Source: Pestalotiopsis fici W106-1
Taxonomy: Eukaryota; Ascomycota; Sordariomycetes; Amphisphaeriales; Sporocadaceae
DNA length: 64,000 nt
NCBI RefSeq assembly: GCF_000516985.1
Contig: NW_006917096.1
Location: 1,721,606-1,785,605, forward strand
Direction: 5' to 3'
Below, in pieces: positions 63,182 through 64,000 of the stretch. The translations under genes and the position numbers were made by a program. The notes beneath the pieces were generated by a model that worked only from the letters and a program-made list of their open reading frames with translations, ran no database searches and had not been told where the DNA came from. Every line of letters starts with the position of its first letter. Within the stretch, counting starts at the first letter, position 1.

Positions 63182-64000
63182 ATGCCCAAGGCTTTGGATA
63201 ACCTGCCATTGCACCTACTCGAGCTCATTTGCGAGTTTATCGTTGCCCACGATGATGATGACGCGTACAGCGATAAGGGAGCAGGAGTAGATCTGTATGC
63301 CTTCGCGCTGTGTAGCAAGACCTGCTGGACGGCAGCCAAACCACAACGGTTCCGCCAGATCCAACTATGGTTATCGGCCGCCGATCCGTGTGCCGACGGC
63401 GTGGCTCCTTTCGGATTTCGCCAGCAACACCATATTCAGCGCTGGGTTGAGTTGCTCGATAAATACGACGGCTGGCGACATATCCGCCGCCTCCGAGTAA
63501 CTTGCGGACCCGACGAAGAGGCCAGGAAACAGGACCCGGTTATCGAATGGGATTCTCGGCATGATTTTGAAGTCGACTACTTCCTGAAGCCCTCGAAAAT
63601 AACAAACAACTTTGGTTTGGACGACGATGATTTTGGCCACGGTGATTTTGGCCACGGTGATTTTGGCCACGGTGATTTTGGCCACGGTGATTTTGGCCAC
63701 GGTGATTTTGGCCACGGTGATTTTGGCCACGATGATTTTGGCCACGATGATTCGGGCCACGATGATTTGGGCCACGATGATTTGGGCCACGATGATTTGG
63801 GCCACAATGATCTAGGCGACGGTGATTTGGGCGATGATGACACATCAAGCCACCTTTATTTGCGCGACGGCGACACGCCAAGCGCCTTTGATTTGCGCGA
63901 CAACGACACAAATCTCGTGCATCTCCTGCCGACCTTTCTTTCAAGGGTGACTGTCTTGCAAGACCTCGTCTGGGCACCTTCTCAGATCCCGTCACGTGTC
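63182..64000 (+). CDS. F-box-like protein with pentapeptide tandem repeat (partial, runs off the window)
   Basis: The frame from the ATG at 63182 stays open for all 273 codons to the window end, so the gene is incomplete here. The N-terminus MPKALDNLPLHLLELICEFI fits a fungal F-box, followed by YAFALCSKTCWTAAKPQRFR, the usual F-box continuation. F-box proteins recruit substrates to SCF ubiquitin ligases through Skp1. After residue ~145 comes a run of about 14 pentapeptides, mostly D-F-G-H-G changing to D-L-G-H-D (63629-63838), then an acidic spacer and a LLPTFLSRVTVLQDLVW stretch resembling the start of a leucine-rich-repeat-like region. The repeats are nearly identical at DNA level and so probably recent. 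The antisense and other frames also stay open across the repeat because the 15-bp unit contains no stop; they are artefacts. A TATATAT lies about 50 nt upstream. Confidence 0.75.
   Translation, partial: MPKALDNLPLHLLELICEFIVAHDDDDAYSDKGAGVDLYAFALCSKTCWTAAKPQRFRQIQLWLSAADPCADGVAPFGFRQQHHIQRWVELLDKYDGWRHIRRLRVTCGPDEEARKQDPVIEWDSRHDFEVDYFLKPSKITNNFGLDDDDFGHGDFGHGDFGHGDFGHGDFGHGDFGHGDFGHDDFGHDDSGHDDLGHDDLGHDDLGHNDLGDGDLGDDDTSSHLYLRDGDTPSAFDLRDNDTNLVHLLPTFLSRVTVLQDLVWAPSQIPSRV
63629..63838 (+). repeat. 15-bp coding minisatellite, about 14 units
   Basis: Units of GATTTTGGCCACGGT run in frame. The first six are identical, and later units drift (GATTTGGGCCACGAT, then GATCTAGGCGACGGT). The polarity from perfect to decayed copies suggests expansion at the 5' end. 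Length variation between strains would be expected. Confidence 0.9.

Noticed and set aside
63629..63838. CRISPR-like regular repeats
   Set aside because: The units are contiguous, 15 bp, in frame and have no spacers; this is a coding minisatellite in a eukaryote.
63371..63995. Long antisense open frames across the F-box gene repeat
   Set aside because: The 15-bp unit has no stop in any frame, so all frames stay open. Only the sense frame continues into non-repetitive protein-like sequence.

Overview
This is a nuclear genome window from a filamentous ascomycete. It has single-copy genes broken by short introns (about 50-180 nt, GTRAGT-type donors, CTAAC-like branch points, YAG acceptors), long intergenic spacers and microsatellites. 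SSN8-type cyclin C, MUS7/MMS22, GET2, a TMEM135-like protein and an EF-hand mitochondrial carrier together point to Pezizomycotina. A Sordariomycete, probably Hypocreales, is my best inference; no marker here proves it. I rebuilt exon structures by eye from frame continuity and splice consensus. Every multi-exon model below keeps a single open frame across its junctions.

Layout. 1-3.2 kb: a Q/N-rich gene on the minus strand with an in-frame TAG that truncates an otherwise continuous frame. 3.2-15.5 kb: very gene-poor, with one small two-exon gene (7.08-7.81 kb, minus) between about 4 kb and 7.7 kb of apparently non-coding DNA. 15.5-25.1 kb: cyclin C SSN8 (minus), divergent from an eight-exon EF-hand mitochondrial carrier (plus), which converges on a large ULP1-type SUMO protease (minus) with repeat-built N-terminal half. 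27.3-29.4 kb: a four-exon phenol 2-monooxygenase (minus). 31.9-37.4 kb: three structural or unknown proteins: a 526-aa orphan (plus), a 517-aa codon-biased protein (plus) and a 291-aa glycine-zipper protein (minus). 39.4-46.2 kb: the six-exon DNA-repair gene MUS7/MMS22 (minus). 47.2-52.7 kb: an SDR-fold oxidoreductase (plus), GET2 (plus) and a TMEM135-like membrane protein (minus). 56.8-61.6 kb: a bHLH transcription factor (plus) converging on an OPT-family oligopeptide transporter (minus). 63.2 kb to the end: the 5' part of an F-box-like gene (plus) with a 15-bp minisatellite encoding a pentapeptide repeat, next to an AT-rich stretch with a 26-bp perfect palindrome and a tRNA-like T-arm.

The genes do not form one pathway or a secondary-metabolite cluster. 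They are mostly housekeeping functions (transcription, SUMO, DNA repair, tail-anchored protein insertion, mitochondrial and peroxisomal membranes) plus a few accessory catabolic or transport genes. The best candidates for something unusual are the interrupted Q-rich gene, the repeat-built and possibly membrane-associated ULP1, the F-box minisatellite gene, and the long non-coding stretches around the small 190-aa gene. I see no transposon ORF, CRISPR array, rRNA or intact tRNA gene.
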